Shown here one piece after another: positions 7,720 to 18,316 of a stretch of 41,559 bases of DNA. This DNA comes from Acidobacteriaceae bacterium (GTDB taxonomy: Bacteria; Acidobacteriota; Terriglobia; Terriglobales; Acidobacteriaceae), in assembly GCA_027307045.1 (NCBI GenBank), contig DAHUXR010000034.1, positions 1-41,559 on the forward strand, written 5' to 3'. The position numbers were made by a program, and so were the translations under genes. Numbering within the stretch: position 1 is the first letter of the stretch; each line of letters opens with the position of its first letter. Below the pieces are notes generated by a model. It was not told where the DNA came from, did not search any database, and worked only from the letters and a program-made list of their open reading frames with translations.

Positions 7720-9273
7720 TTACTTTGCGTTCTCAAAGCTCCTTACAAACTCAATCAAACTTCTTACGCCGATTCCTGATGGGCCTTTGGCGATCCAGCT
7801 TTTGTTTTCTTCCATCCATGCGGTGCCGGCGATATCGAGATGCAGCCAGGGCGTGTCATCGACAAACTCTTTCAGGAAGACGGCCGCGGTGCTGGCGCCG
7901 CCCCAGCGTCCGCCGGTATTCATGATGTCGGCGATGTTGGAGCGGATCTGGTCAAGATATTCCTGGTCAAGCGGGAGACGCCAGAACTTTTCGCCCGAGC
8001 GTTGCAGGGCCGTGGTGAAGTGCTTATAAGCGTCTTCATCATTGGCGAAGACGCCGGCGTTAGCGTAACCCAGCGCGACCACGCACGCGCCGGTGAGAGT
8101 TGCGGCGTCGATGAGATGAGTACAGCCGAGGGTACGGGCGTAATAAAGGCCGTCGGCCAGTACGAGGCGGCCTTCAGCATCTGTATTAATGATTTCAATG
8201 GATTTGCCGGACATGGCAATCTGCACGTCGCCCGGCTTCTGCGCCTTGCCGCTGGGCATGTTTTCAGATGCGCAGACAATGCCGATGACTTTTACCTTGG
8301 GCTTGAGCAGGGCAATGGCGCGCATGGCGCCGATCATGGCCGCGCCGCCGGCCATATCGTATTTCATTTTCTCCATGCCGTCGGCCGGCTTGATGGAAAT
8401 GCCGCCGGTATCAAACGTAATGCCTTTGCCAACGAGACCGAGCACAGGTTTTTCCGGCGCGCCGGGCGGATCATAGCGCATCACGATCAAGCGAGGCTCT
8501 TCATCTGATCCCTGCGACACGCTCCAGAATGCGCCCATCTTCATTTCTTTGATTTTGTCGGGCCCCATAAGTTCGCATTTCAGGCCCACGGTGTCACACA
8601 TCTTTTTTGCGCGATCGCCCAGCATGGTGGGCGTGAGTTTGTTGCTGGGTTCATTCACCAGTTCCCGCGTGAAGTTCTGCGATTCGCCCATAACCCGGCC
8701 TTGCGTTAAGGCGTTTTGCAGTTTGCCCTGGTCTGCTCCTGAAGGCGCGACCACGGTAATTTCTTTCACGCTCTGGTCTTTGCGGTCGCTGCGGTAGGTG
8801 TCAGGATCGAAGTCCGCGACTAGAGCGCCTTCAACAATCGTCCGCACGGCATCTTCTGCGCCGCTTGTGAGATCTGGCACCAGAATGGCGCAGCTCTTGA
8901 TCGTCTTCGGTTTCAACGCACGGATCGCGCTGCCGGCGGCCTTGCGCACTTCAGCATGCGTGAACGATTTGGCCTTGCCCGCGCCAACCACCAGCAGCCT
9001 TTTGGCCTTTAATCCTTGAGGACGGTGGAGGACGGCAGTTTCAAAGGCTTTGCCAGTAACTTCTCCACTGGCGACGAGTTCAGCCACGGCCTTTTCCAAA
9101 ACGCTATCTTTTATTGCCAGGCGAGGCTCAGGCTTGGGAGCTTCTTTGCCTGCTTGATTGCTTTTGGCCAAGTCTTTATTAGCACTGTCTTTCGTTGCAT
9201 GGTCCAGGGCAAAAACGACCAGGCATTCGGTCTCAACTTCAGCGGGATTGGCGGCGATCAGTCGGATATCCAT
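7720..9273 (-). CDS. pepA: Leucyl aminopeptidase (M17)
   Basis: A 517-residue cytosolic aminopeptidase of family M17. The C-terminal catalytic domain holds the two-metal site: VGKGITFDTGG (281-291, with Lys 283 and Asp 288), Asp 306, and the signature NTDAEGRL (363-370, with Asp and Glu ligands and the catalytic Arg). The N-terminal macro-like domain spans about 1-170 and carries a charged insert near residues 25-50. The full family length is present and all catalytic residues are kept. It removes N-terminal residues from peptides and usually forms hexamers; some homologues also bind DNA. smpB lies upstream on the same strand with 56 bases between. Confidence 0.95.
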   Translation of the reverse strand: MDIRLIAANPAEVETECLVVFALDHATKDSANKDLAKSNQAGKEAPKPEPRLAIKDSVLEKAVAELVASGEVTGKAFETAVLHRPQGLKAKRLLVVGAGKAKSFTHAEVRKAAGSAIRALKPKTIKSCAILVPDLTSGAEDAVRTIVEGALVADFDPDTYRSDRKDQSVKEITVVAPSGADQGKLQNALTQGRVMGESQNFTRELVNEPSNKLTPTMLGDRAKKMCDTVGLKCELMGPDKIKEMKMGAFWSVSQGSDEEPRLIVMRYDPPGAPEKPVLGLVGKGITFDTGGISIKPADGMEKMKYDMAGGAAMIGAMRAIALLKPKVKVIGIVCASENMPSGKAQKPGDVQIAMSGKSIEIINTDAEGRLVLADGLYYARTLGCTHLIDAATLTGACVVALGYANAGVFANDEDAYKHFTTALQRSGEKFWRLPLDQEYLDQIRSNIADIMNTGGRWGGASTAAVFLKEFVDDTPWLHLDIAGTAWMEENKSWIAKGPSGIGVRSLIEFVRSFENAK

Positions 9274-9329
9274 AAGTGCGGGTTCAACTCCTATCTTTAA
9301 AAATAAATCTCCAAAAATAAAAAATGAGG

Positions 9330-9857
9330 CTACTGTTTTCGCGACCGTGCAATGGCCTCTCGGGCTTCTTTGTCGGCGGTGCGGCGGCGTTCGGTTTCAC
9401 GTTTGTCCCAGCTTTGTTTGCCCTTGGCCAGGGCAATCTCACATTTGATCTTACCGTTTTTGAAGTACATGCGCGTTGGGACAAGCGTGTAACCTTTTTG
9501 CCGGGTCTTGGCCTGGAGTTTGCGCAACTCGTCCGCACGGACAAGAAGCTTGCGGGTGCGAAGCGGCGTATGTCCCGCGTAACCAGCGTTCTCGTAAGCT
9601 CCGATGTGAGCATTGAGCAGCCATAATTCGCCATCTTTAAGCAGGGCATAGCCATCTTTCAGGTTTGCGCGGCCAGCGCGTACGGACTTTACTTCAGACC
9701 CGGTCAGCACGATTCCAGCCTCCATCTTGTCTTCCAGGAAATAATTATGGCTGGCCGCCCGGTTAAACGTGGCATCGCGCTCGCCGGAAGCGATGGGATC
9801 CCGCTTGACGTTTTTGGGCTTGTTAGGCTCGGTTTGGTGTGTGGTCTGGCGGGCCAT
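9330..9857 (-). CDS. smpB: SsrA-binding protein SmpB
   Basis: A 175-residue SmpB, which delivers tmRNA to stalled ribosomes for trans-translation. The conserved beta-barrel segments are present: ATFNRAASHNYFLEDKMEAG, LTGSEVKSVRAGRANLKDGY, NAHIGAYENAGYAGHTPLR and RKLLVRADEL. The C-terminal basic tail (KQSWDKRETERRR and beyond) enters the decoding site. An extra ~20 basic/polar residues precede the conserved core, so translation might begin a little later than 9857. No tmRNA gene is visible in the window. Confidence 0.95.
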   Translation of the reverse strand: MARQTTHQTEPNKPKNVKRDPIASGERDATFNRAASHNYFLEDKMEAGIVLTGSEVKSVRAGRANLKDGYALLKDGELWLLNAHIGAYENAGYAGHTPLRTRKLLVRADELRKLQAKTRQKGYTLVPTRMYFKNGKIKCEIALAKGKQSWDKRETERRRTADKEAREAIARSRKQ

Positions 9858-9950
9858 GGCACGGTTTGGTGGCTTACGGCAAACTTTTTATGCTACCACA
9901 GCGCAAAATCGGTTACTAAAGTCGTTCTAGGTAAGGCACCGAAACCGGTG

Positions 9951-9956
9951 TATAAT
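9951..9956 (+). promoter_or_regulatory. -10 element upstream of the secretin gene
   Basis: A perfect TATAAT lies 107 bases before the ATG at 10063, with no good -35 hexamer at the right spacing. The resulting leader of about 95 bases contains an imperfect hairpin (GGGA...AGTGCCCGCACT...TCCC, about 9994-10018). Its length could allow 5' UTR control, but no known riboswitch class fits. Confidence 0.5.
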
Positions 9957-10062
9957 CTGGCTTCCAAAAAGTCTAAATCCGGGTAACATTGACGGGAAGT
10001 GCCCGCACTATTTTCCCTGAAAAATGAAGGACTTAGGAAAAAGCCTAGATGAGTAGGAGCGT

Positions 10063-12435
10063 ATGAGGAAGGTTACAGCAACCCTCACAATTTTGTTTCT
10101 TTTTGCGGCATTTTTGTCCGCCGCGGAATCCGCCAAAACTCTGTTCCAAAAAGGGGTCAAGGCAGAGGCGCGGCAGGATTACGAAGCTGCGTTTGAATTC
10201 TATAAAGCCGCCTATCAGCAAAAGCCAGAGGAACTGAAATACCGTGTGCCGTTTGAGCGGACACGCATGCTCTCCGCCGCCAGCAAGATTAAGCGTGGGC
10301 AAAAGCTGAGGGACCAGGGCAGTCTGCAGGAAGCGCTAAGTGTTTTCCAGCAGGCGCTGGAGGTTGATCCCAGTAATGATCTGGCGGCACAGGAAATTCG
10401 GCGTACTGAGCAGATGATGCAAAAGGGAGGCACAGGGGGGCAAGCCACTGCAACACCGCCGAGCCGGCAGGAAGAAGAAGATCCTCTGCGTAAGCGTCTG
10501 GAGGGCGCCAGCTCTCCCGTGGCACTGGCCCAGTTTCCCGATTCGCCAATCACCGCCCTGGAAATGACGGAAGACTCCAAAGTGGCGTATGAAACGATTG
10601 GCAAGCTGGCCGGCATCAACGTGCTTTTTGATCCCGATTACACTTCCCGCCGCCTGAGCATTAAGCTGAAAGGCGTGAGCCTGCAGGAAGGGTTGGATAT
10701 TGTCGCTCTGGAGTCTCGCACATTCTGGCGCCCGGTTACGCCGAACACAATTTTCGTTGCCCAGGATACGCAGGCGAAGCGCCGCGAACTGGAGCAAAAC
10801 GTAGTAAAGACTTTTTATCTCGGCAACGTTTCCGGCCCCACTGACCTTCAGGACATTGTGAACGCCATCCGCACCGTGCTTGAGGTCCAGCGCATTCAGC
10901 AGATTCCATCGCAGAGCGCCATTGTAATCAAAGGCACTCCGGACCAACTGGCGCTGGCTTCCAAGATGATTGACGATATCGATAAATCCAAGCCTGAGGT
11001 GATTGTGGATGTGTGGGTAGCTCAGGTAAGGCGCGATAAGCTGCGGACGCTGGGTATTACGCCGCCGCAGACTCTTCAGGTCGCCCTGCAAGGGACAAAT
11101 ACCACCAGCACCGGCACGGGCACCGGTACCACCACAACAACAAGCACGGGCAGCGGCTTGAACTTTAACGATCTGCAGCACCTGAACTCGACAAACTACG
11201 CCGTATCGATTGATTCGTTGAAAGCGTCGGCGATATTGTCTGACGCTGACACCAAGATCATGCAGAACCCGAAGATCCGCGCCACGGACAATGAGAAGGC
11301 GACGCTTACCATTGCCGACAAGATTCCAATTGCGACAGGTTCATTCGGTACGCCGCTGGGCATCGGCACAGGTGTGGGCTCCGTGGGTGTCAATACTCAA
11401 TTCACCTATACGGACGTCGGCGTAAAGATGGAAATTACACCGCGCGTGCATCCTGATGGGCAGGTCACGCTGAAGGCGTCAATGGAAATTTCAAATCTGA
11501 ATGGATCGCAGACCATCGGCGGCATTACGCAGCCCATTATCAGCACACGCAAAATTGAGCATACCATCCGTTTGATGGATGGAGAGACTAACCTACTGGG
11601 CGGAATCCTGGAAGTGCAGGACACCAATACCACCGGTGGCACGCCATTCCTGGGGGAGATTCCCATCTTAAAGTACCTGTTTAGCTCCACGACGAAGGAA
11701 CACATTACGAATGAGTTGGTATTCCTGTTGGTACCGCACATTGTGCGCAGCCAGGAACTCAATGACTTGAATCGCCGCACGTTTGACGTGGGTACGGGCA
11801 GCGGAATCGATCTGCGCATGGCGGGCCGGCAGGTATCTCCCAGCAACGTTACTCCCACAGTAGCTGCGCAGCAGCAACCCGCAACCGGAGCCCCGGTGAC
11901 ACCTGCGCGGCAGCCAGCGGCCACCGTTCCGCAGCAGCAGGTTCCTGGACAGCAACCGACGCAGCAGCAAAATGCAGCGCCACAGGGCACACCTGCGCAG
12001 CAGCAACCGCTCAAGCCGGGTCAGGTGGGATTGCGTCTTGAGCCGGGCGCAGTGCAACAGCAAGCGGGAAGCACCTTCTTTATGACGGTTGTGCTTTCAC
12101 AGGGCGAAGACATTGCATCCGTTCCGATTCAAATTAGTTATGATCCAAAGCTGTTCCAGTTCGTGAAAGTCACGAATGGTGATTTCCTGGCCAAAGACGG
12201 CCAGAACGTGGCGCTGGTGTATCGCGATGACCCGGCAACGGGCAGACTGCAGATCACCGCGCAACGCACGCCTGGATCACAAGGCATCACCGGCGACGGT
12301 ACCGTGTTTAACCTGACGTTTACGGCCAAGGCCAAGGGTACCGGCGCGATTTCCATTGCTGTACCGGGAGCACGGAACAGCAAGAACCAGATGATGAGCG
12401 TACTGGGATCGCAAAGCACAATCACGGTAAACTAA
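10063..12435 (+). CDS. Secretin with TPR and cohesin-like domains
   Basis: A 790-residue outer-membrane secretin. A signal peptide (1-20) precedes TPR-like repeats (about 24-120) and an STN/N-type short domain (about 165-240, ALEMTEDSKVAYETIGKLAG). Secretin N domains follow, then a Thr/Gly linker (about 347-367) and the secretin pore domain (about 395-570), with GVKMEITPRVHPDGQVTLK and TPFLGEIPILKYLF and ending ELVFLLVPHIV. After a Gln/Pro/Ala-rich linker (about 600-655) comes a cohesin-like beta domain (about 665-790: VGLRLEPGAVQQQAGSTFFM, VPIQISYDPKLF). Secretins are the outer gates of type II secretion and type IV pili. Two pseudopilin genes follow at once, supporting a GspD/PilQ-type role. 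The C-terminal cohesin-like domain suggests docking of a surface partner. Confidence 0.92.
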   Translation: MRKVTATLTILFLFAAFLSAAESAKTLFQKGVKAEARQDYEAAFEFYKAAYQQKPEELKYRVPFERTRMLSAASKIKRGQKLRDQGSLQEALSVFQQALEVDPSNDLAAQEIRRTEQMMQKGGTGGQATATPPSRQEEEDPLRKRLEGASSPVALAQFPDSPITALEMTEDSKVAYETIGKLAGINVLFDPDYTSRRLSIKLKGVSLQEGLDIVALESRTFWRPVTPNTIFVAQDTQAKRRELEQNVVKTFYLGNVSGPTDLQDIVNAIRTVLEVQRIQQIPSQSAIVIKGTPDQLALASKMIDDIDKSKPEVIVDVWVAQVRRDKLRTLGITPPQTLQVALQGTNTTSTGTGTGTTTTTSTGSGLNFNDLQHLNSTNYAVSIDSLKASAILSDADTKIMQNPKIRATDNEKATLTIADKIPIATGSFGTPLGIGTGVGSVGVNTQFTYTDVGVKMEITPRVHPDGQVTLKASMEISNLNGSQTIGGITQPIISTRKIEHTIRLMDGETNLLGGILEVQDTNTTGGTPFLGEIPILKYLFSSTTKEHITNELVFLLVPHIVRSQELNDLNRRTFDVGTGSGIDLRMAGRQVSPSNVTPTVAAQQQPATGAPVTPARQPAATVPQQQVPGQQPTQQQNAAPQGTPAQQQPLKPGQVGLRLEPGAVQQQAGSTFFMTVVLSQGEDIASVPIQISYDPKLFQFVKVTNGDFLAKDGQNVALVYRDDPATGRLQITAQRTPGSQGITGDGTVFNLTFTAKAKGTGAISIAVPGARNSKNQMMSVLGSQSTITVN

Positions 12436-12448
12436 TAGAAGGTCCGTG

Positions 12449-12955
12449 ATGAGGCAGAGACAAACAAATCGTTTCAACCGGGGCTTGATGACCAGGCATT
12501 TGCTGGGGCGACGGCAAAGTGGCGTGACCCTGCTGGAAATGATTGTGGTGATCACCATCCTGCTGATCCTGATGGGGGCGGCCGTTCCAGTGCTGAAAGT
12601 AAGCGTACGCCGCCAGCGGGAAGTGGAACTGCGGCGCGATCTTTGGGAAATGCGTTCCGCGATTGATCGCTACAAAGACGCCGCGGACAAAAACGCATTT
12701 CAGCAGAAGCTGGGCTCTGAGGGATATCCGCCGGATATGGATACTCTGGTCAATGGCGTGGAGATTGCCGGCGGCAAAAAGCTCCGTTTTCTGCGCCGCA
12801 TCCCGGTAGATCCCATGACCGGGAACACGGATTGGGGCCTGCGCTCCATGCAGGACGATCCCCAGTCAGATTCATGGGGCGGGCAGAATGTGTTTGATGT
12901 GTATACAAAGTCCACCGGTGTTGGCTTAGATGGCACCAAATATAAGGATTGGTAA
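12449..12955 (+). CDS. Type II secretion/type IV pilin-like protein (GspG-like)
   Basis: A 168-residue prepilin-type protein. A basic leader ends in G, then V-T-L-L-E-M begins the mature N-terminal helix with the conserved Glu at +5 and a long hydrophobic stretch to ALAPV-like residues (IVVITILLILMGAAVPVL). The C-terminal part resembles GspG pseudopilins (RRIPVDPMTGNTDWG). The chosen ATG at 12449 follows a GAAGG site; a GTG one codon earlier is possible. It begins 13 bases after the secretin stop and is followed 4 bases later by a second pilin gene, so the three form one operon. A prepilin peptidase is expected to process it. Confidence 0.9.
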   Translation: MRQRQTNRFNRGLMTRHLLGRRQSGVTLLEMIVVITILLILMGAAVPVLKVSVRRQREVELRRDLWEMRSAIDRYKDAADKNAFQQKLGSEGYPPDMDTLVNGVEIAGGKKLRFLRRIPVDPMTGNTDWGLRSMQDDPQSDSWGGQNVFDVYTKSTGVGLDGTKYKDW

Positions 12956-12959
12956 CTTT

Positions 12960-13370
12960 ATGATCGGTCCATTCAGATTACAGAGGCGGCAGCGCGGCTT
13001 CACGCTGATTGAGATGATCATCGTGTGCGCTATCATCTCCATTCTGTTGGGTGTGATGGTGCCGATTTATAGAATTCACGTGCTGCACGCAAATGAAGCG
13101 GTCCTGAAAGAGGACCTCTACAACATGCGCCAGGCCATTGATCAATACACCCAGGACAAAGGCAAAGCGCCGCAAGCTTTAGATGACATTGTTTCAGCGG
13201 GCTACCTGCACGCAATCCCCAAGGATCCTTTTACCCACGCCACCGATTCATGGCAGACCGTGCAGGAAGACGTGCTAACCAGCATTGATCAGACCCAGCC
13301 AGGCATCAGCGACGTGAAAAGCGGATCAAGCCTGGTCAGCTCTGAAGGCACGGCCTACAATACCTGGTGA
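12960..13370 (+). CDS. Second pilin-like (pseudopilin) protein
   Basis: A 136-residue prepilin from the ATG at 12960. The leader MIGPFRLQRRQRG is cut before F-T-L-I-E-M, with Glu at +5 and a hydrophobic helix (IIVCAIISILLGVMVPI). The globular part carries the GspG-like pattern YNMRQAIDQYTQDKGKAPQALDDIVSAGYL...PKDPFT. It is the last gene of the secretin-pilin operon. Pseudopilins form the short periplasmic piston of type II secretion, and some pilin-like proteins of this kind also occur in type IV pili. With only two pilins and the secretin in the window, the ATPase and platform genes must be elsewhere. Confidence 0.9.
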   Translation: MIGPFRLQRRQRGFTLIEMIIVCAIISILLGVMVPIYRIHVLHANEAVLKEDLYNMRQAIDQYTQDKGKAPQALDDIVSAGYLHAIPKDPFTHATDSWQTVQEDVLTSIDQTQPGISDVKSGSSLVSSEGTAYNTW

Positions 13371-13483
13371 CCTGCAGTTGTCGCTTCGATGCAAACCCCT
13401 TGCGATTCATCGTCGCCAATAGAATTCTAAGCTCCTGTGGCGCCAGCCGTCTTCAGACCCTTAACCCGCAGTCCAGAATTAAT

Positions 13484-13771
13484 TTACGCGGCCGTCTCGC
13501 CTTCCTCAGGCTCGCTTTCTGCAATTGGATCCAATTCAGCTTCTTTGAATGACTCCCGCACAGCCTCTGGATCAACTTTTCTATTGCGAATATCGTCTTT
13601 GTCAATTTCATGCTGCTGGGAACCTTTGTCCTTAGAGCGCGCGACTGGAGTGGTGCCAGTCTGTTCTGAGGCATCGGCTGACATTTGTCCCGAATTGTGT
13701 TCGCCCACTGTGCCTGCATGTGGTTCCTGGTCGGACTCTTCATGGCCAAGCTGCTTGCCAAGATTTCTCAT
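13484..13771 (-). CDS. Small acidic, disordered-looking hypothetical protein
   Basis: About 95 residues from the ATG at 13771, preceded by GAGAGG; the frame stays open upstream to 13879. The protein is hydrophilic, rich in E, D, S, Q and K, with no hydrophobic core, ending in EPEEGE. It has no recognised domain. It is divergent from hutU and converges with the pilin operon. Low complexity makes the call uncertain, but the composition is steady along the frame and there is no competing gene. Confidence 0.45.
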   Translation of the reverse strand: MRNLGKQLGHEESDQEPHAGTVGEHNSGQMSADASEQTGTTPVARSKDKGSQQHEIDKDDIRNRKVDPEAVRESFKEAELDPIAESEPEEGETAA

Positions 13772-13945
13772 CTCCCATTCACCTCTCTCAATCCCGCGAT
13801 CGACGATGCCTTCGCGAATTCTGCTGTCCAAGTCGCACCTCCCGGTGTCTGAAAGTTGGATGCCGGAAGCAGAGCTCAAGGCGGGCCACAGAACGGCGGT
13901 GGCGATTCAACGCTTAACCAGACCCATATTTGCTACCATCTTTGT

Positions 13946-15628
<1,683 letters not shown>

Positions 15629-15678
15629 CTCCTCGCGGCCTTGGATTAGACCGGCGTCACCAGAATGAGCAGGCGTCT

Positions 15679-16203
15679 CTATAGCGGTGCTTGACCGATT
15701 TGCGCTAATAGTTCATTAACTGCTTTATGCGGTAATCGGATGCCTCGATCGAATAGAGCAGCGAAGTCGTTTCGCAGAGTAGAAGCGGAAACCAATCCGA
15801 GTTCGTAGAAACGCTGCAGAATCCAAACGGTACCGTGTCGTTCAAGTCCGTACTGTTTAGCTAACTTTCGACCCCAAGGATCATCTACTATCACTGCCGC
15901 ACCCAGCTGTGACGCCTGTACTACTGCCTCAACTTCCCCGCGATCCTTCATTCCTTCTCGGACTCTTTCGGAAAGAAGAAACTCAACAGCACCTTTCTCG
16001 TAATCGTCACAACGCTGAAGAAAGGCATATCGATCAAAAAGTGATCTTATCCGGTTCTTTGTCGCTCGGCGTTTGAAGAGGTCTTCTCGAACTGCCTTGG
16101 GCACGAGTACGCGCGTGAAGAGAAAGCTAAGCTTTGAGAGATGATCAAGATGATCGAGAGCGATGACACACGAGCTATCAATCGTGCAGCGTGGCGTCCG
16201 CAT
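15679..16203 (-). CDS. PIN-domain protein (DUF3368-like)
   Basis: A 174-residue PIN-fold protein. The first catalytic Asp lies in CTIDSSCVIALDHL (Asp 9). Further acidic residues are E40 in AVREDL, E90/E92 in DRGEVEAVVQA and D107/D108 in VIVDDPWGR, matching the PIN metal-dependent RNase site. The tail (GTVWILQRFYELGLVSAS...RGIRLPHKAVNELLAQIG) resembles DUF3368 proteins, which usually act as toxins with a small UPF0175 antitoxin. Here the partner is instead a TIR-like gene whose stop lies only 5 bases upstream, so the two are co-transcribed. The pair lies inverted between hutU and hutI, suggesting insertion. Confidence 0.8.
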   Translation of the reverse strand: MRTPRCTIDSSCVIALDHLDHLSKLSFLFTRVLVPKAVREDLFKRRATKNRIRSLFDRYAFLQRCDDYEKGAVEFLLSERVREGMKDRGEVEAVVQASQLGAAVIVDDPWGRKLAKQYGLERHGTVWILQRFYELGLVSASTLRNDFAALFDRGIRLPHKAVNELLAQIGQAPL

Positions 16204-16208
16204 TCGAA

Positions 16209-16673
16209 TCAGTCGGCGCGTGCAAAGATGAGCAGACCGAGCGCAAGTGTGACTAAAGCCAATAAAGCCTTTTTCGCGTTTTGCTGTGCATCAACCGTTT
16301 TAAGGTGCTGTACAATGCCTTGCTCTGTCCGGTCCGGATTGATGGGGTCTATTACAACTGTGTTGGCTCCAAAGTGTGGTTGTAGCTGTTGAGCAAGCGC
16401 GGGACTGGCCATGACGATTGTATTCTTACCGAGAGCAAGGCTCGAATTCAGCTCCTGCCTGCAAGCCTCCGTTAGACCCGCACTAAGCACTCCCAAAATC
16501 AAATCGGATTCACCGAGTTTTTGGGATACTTCGGGATAAAGAAAGTTTGTCGAATTCTGACGAGTGTGGACGGGCGGTACATACACTGTCAAGCCATTTA
16601 CAGCTGCTAACGCCTGAAGGCGAAGAGCGGTGACCTGATCGGCACCACTGCCATACGAGATGAACACCTTCAT
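16209..16673 (-). CDS. TIR-like protein with C-terminal membrane anchor
   Basis: A 154-residue protein from the ATG at 16673, which has a strong GAGGAGG ribosome site. The N-terminal ~115 residues have the TIR/flavodoxin-like pattern: KVFISYGSGAD at the first strand, then LTVYVP, a S-D-L-I-L-G-V-L-S strand, and C-R-Q-E-L-N with Glu 74 where TIR NADases carry their catalytic Glu, then KNTIVM. Residues about 135-151 form one hydrophobic helix ending in a four-residue tail, so the protein is tail-anchored with TIR in the cytosol. TIR proteins often consume NAD+ in phage defence, but some lack activity. Paired with a PIN gene, it may be sensor, effector or inhibitor. I am fairly confident of the fold, not of the function. 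Confidence 0.7.
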   Translation of the reverse strand: MKVFISYGSGADQVTALRLQALAAVNGLTVYVPPVHTRQNSTNFLYPEVSQKLGESDLILGVLSAGLTEACRQELNSSLALGKNTIVMASPALAQQLQPHFGANTVVIDPINPDRTEQGIVQHLKTVDAQQNAKKALLALVTLALGLLIFARAD

Positions 16674-16828
16674 ATCGCCTCCTCTTCTATTGTAGCTGTT
16701 TGCCTTAGCGTGAGTACAATGATACGACACCTTTCGGCTCAACGAATGAGATTTCAAAACTGCGCGAAGCGATGGATTTTAACTCGGTGATTATGGCCAG
16801 CTAGTGATCTCCGGGAACAGGGTTCTGA

Positions 16829-18115
16829 GTGATTAATAAAACAAGACCGTCTCCTTATCTTCTGCTGGCCAACATCAGCCAGCTGCTTACGCTGCACGGC
16901 GAGAATACGCCGCGGCGCGGTCGCGACCTACACGAAATCGGCCTGATAAAGGATGCGGCTGTGCTTTGCGGCGGAGGAAAGATACTTGCCGCTGGTTCAC
17001 AACGTGAACTGCTGCGTGATCCGTGGCTTAGAAGCAATCGTCGCAAGGTGCAGGAGATCGACTGCGAGGGCAACGTCGTTTTGCCTGGGCTGATTGATTG
17101 CCACACGCATCCGGTGTTTGCCGGGCCCCGCCTGGTCGATTTTGAAAAGCGCATTGGCGGCGCAGACTACGAAGAGATTGCGGCCGCGGGTGGCGGGATT
17201 CGTTCCAGTGTCGCGGGGGTACGAGGGGCAAGCCGGGGCGAGCTGAGCAAGAAAGTTCTGGCGGCGCTGAATGCCATGCTGGAGCAGGGAACCAGCGTAG
17301 TGGAGGCCAAGTCTGGCTATGGCTTAACCCTGGAAGACGAGATCAAGTCACTGGAGGCGATTCGCGATGCGGCGCGGCAATGGCCCGGCGAAGTGGTTCC
17401 AACACTACTGGCGGCGCACGTTGTGCCGCAGGAATATGCAGGCAAAGCAGACGACTATGTGAAGAAAGTCTGCGACCAGATGATTCCGCTGGTCGCCAAA
17501 AAGAAACTGGCGAAGTATGTTGACGTGTTTTGCGATCGGGGGGCGTTCACACAGGAGCAGTCGGAAAAAGTATTAGCGGCGGCGCGCAAACACAATCTGG
17601 GGACGCGTGCTCACGTCTGCCAGTTTACGGCAGCAAAGCTGGGGCCGTTGCTGGAGCATCAGCCCGCATCCTTTGATCACATGGATTGCGTGCAGCCGGA
17701 AGATATTTTACTGCTGGCGCGCGGAGAGACGGTGGCGGTCCTGCTGCCGGGGGCAAATTATTTTCTTGGCCACAAAGAGTTTCCTGATGCGCGGCGGCTG
17801 ATTGACGCTGGTGCGCCAGTGGCGCTGGCCACGGACTACAATCCCGGCACTTCTCCCACGCCGAGCATGCCTTTTGTGCTCTCACTGGCTTGCACGCATA
17901 TGAAGATGACGCCGGCGGAGGCGATTGCGGCGACGACGATCAATGCTGCGTGCGCGTTGCAGATGCAAGACAGGAAGGGCAGTCTGAAGACGGGCAAAGA
18001 CGCGGATTTGGCGGTTTTTGACGTGAAGGACTACAGGGAAATAGCTTATTGGTTTGCGTGGGACCGCTGTGTTGAAATGGTAGTGGCGGGAAGGATAGTG
18101 GGACTGGATACGTGA
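16829..18115 (+). CDS. hutI: Imidazolonepropionase
   Basis: A 428-residue amidohydrolase of histidine degradation that opens 4-imidazolone-5-propionate to N-formimino-glutamate. Metal ligands are in place: LIDCHTHPVFAG (the H-x-H pair), AAHVVPQEY, RAHVCQ and the Asp of ALATDYNPGTSPTPS. Other family segments present are VEAKSGYG and VFCDRGAFT. Translation probably starts at the GTG at 16829; the ribosome site is weak and no better start is visible. The C-terminal strand (GKDADLAVFD...VAGRIVGLDT) is complete. It follows hutU after the inverted TIR/PIN cassette. Confidence 0.95.
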   Translation: MINKTRPSPYLLLANISQLLTLHGENTPRRGRDLHEIGLIKDAAVLCGGGKILAAGSQRELLRDPWLRSNRRKVQEIDCEGNVVLPGLIDCHTHPVFAGPRLVDFEKRIGGADYEEIAAAGGGIRSSVAGVRGASRGELSKKVLAALNAMLEQGTSVVEAKSGYGLTLEDEIKSLEAIRDAARQWPGEVVPTLLAAHVVPQEYAGKADDYVKKVCDQMIPLVAKKKLAKYVDVFCDRGAFTQEQSEKVLAAARKHNLGTRAHVCQFTAAKLGPLLEHQPASFDHMDCVQPEDILLLARGETVAVLLPGANYFLGHKEFPDARRLIDAGAPVALATDYNPGTSPTPSMPFVLSLACTHMKMTPAEAIAATTINAACALQMQDRKGSLKTGKDADLAVFDVKDYREIAYWFAWDRCVEMVVAGRIVGLDT

Positions 18116-18224
18116 TGATGACGACTCAGGGGTTTTGATGAACGGAAGAGCGGATGGATATTAGTGAAAAGTGCCTGTAGCTGCATGGCAAGGGATAGGA
18201 CCGCGGGATCCCTCGACTTTACCT

Positions 18225-18312
18225 CACTTCTCCACCCCACCACGCGAAAAGCCGCGCGTGTTGGGGACCCCGGCCTTCGGCGCTCGGTGCCGCTCAGGAC
18301 GACAGGGTTAGG
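18225..18312. repeat. Dispersed intergenic repeat-like element
   Basis: A stretch rich in small palindromes (CGCGAAAAGCCGCGCG, GGGGACCCC, GGCGCTCGGTGCC) whose wording resembles dispersed intergenic repeats I associate with acidobacterial genomes; this is recollection, not a search. It lies within an open frame upstream of the capA-like gene but does not look coding. Confidence 0.35.
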
Positions 18313-18316
18313 TGGC

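Noticed and set aside
9960..10062. Riboswitch (c-di-GMP-like) in the secretin leader
   Set aside because: Length and a hairpin are suggestive, but the conserved core bases of known classes are absent.
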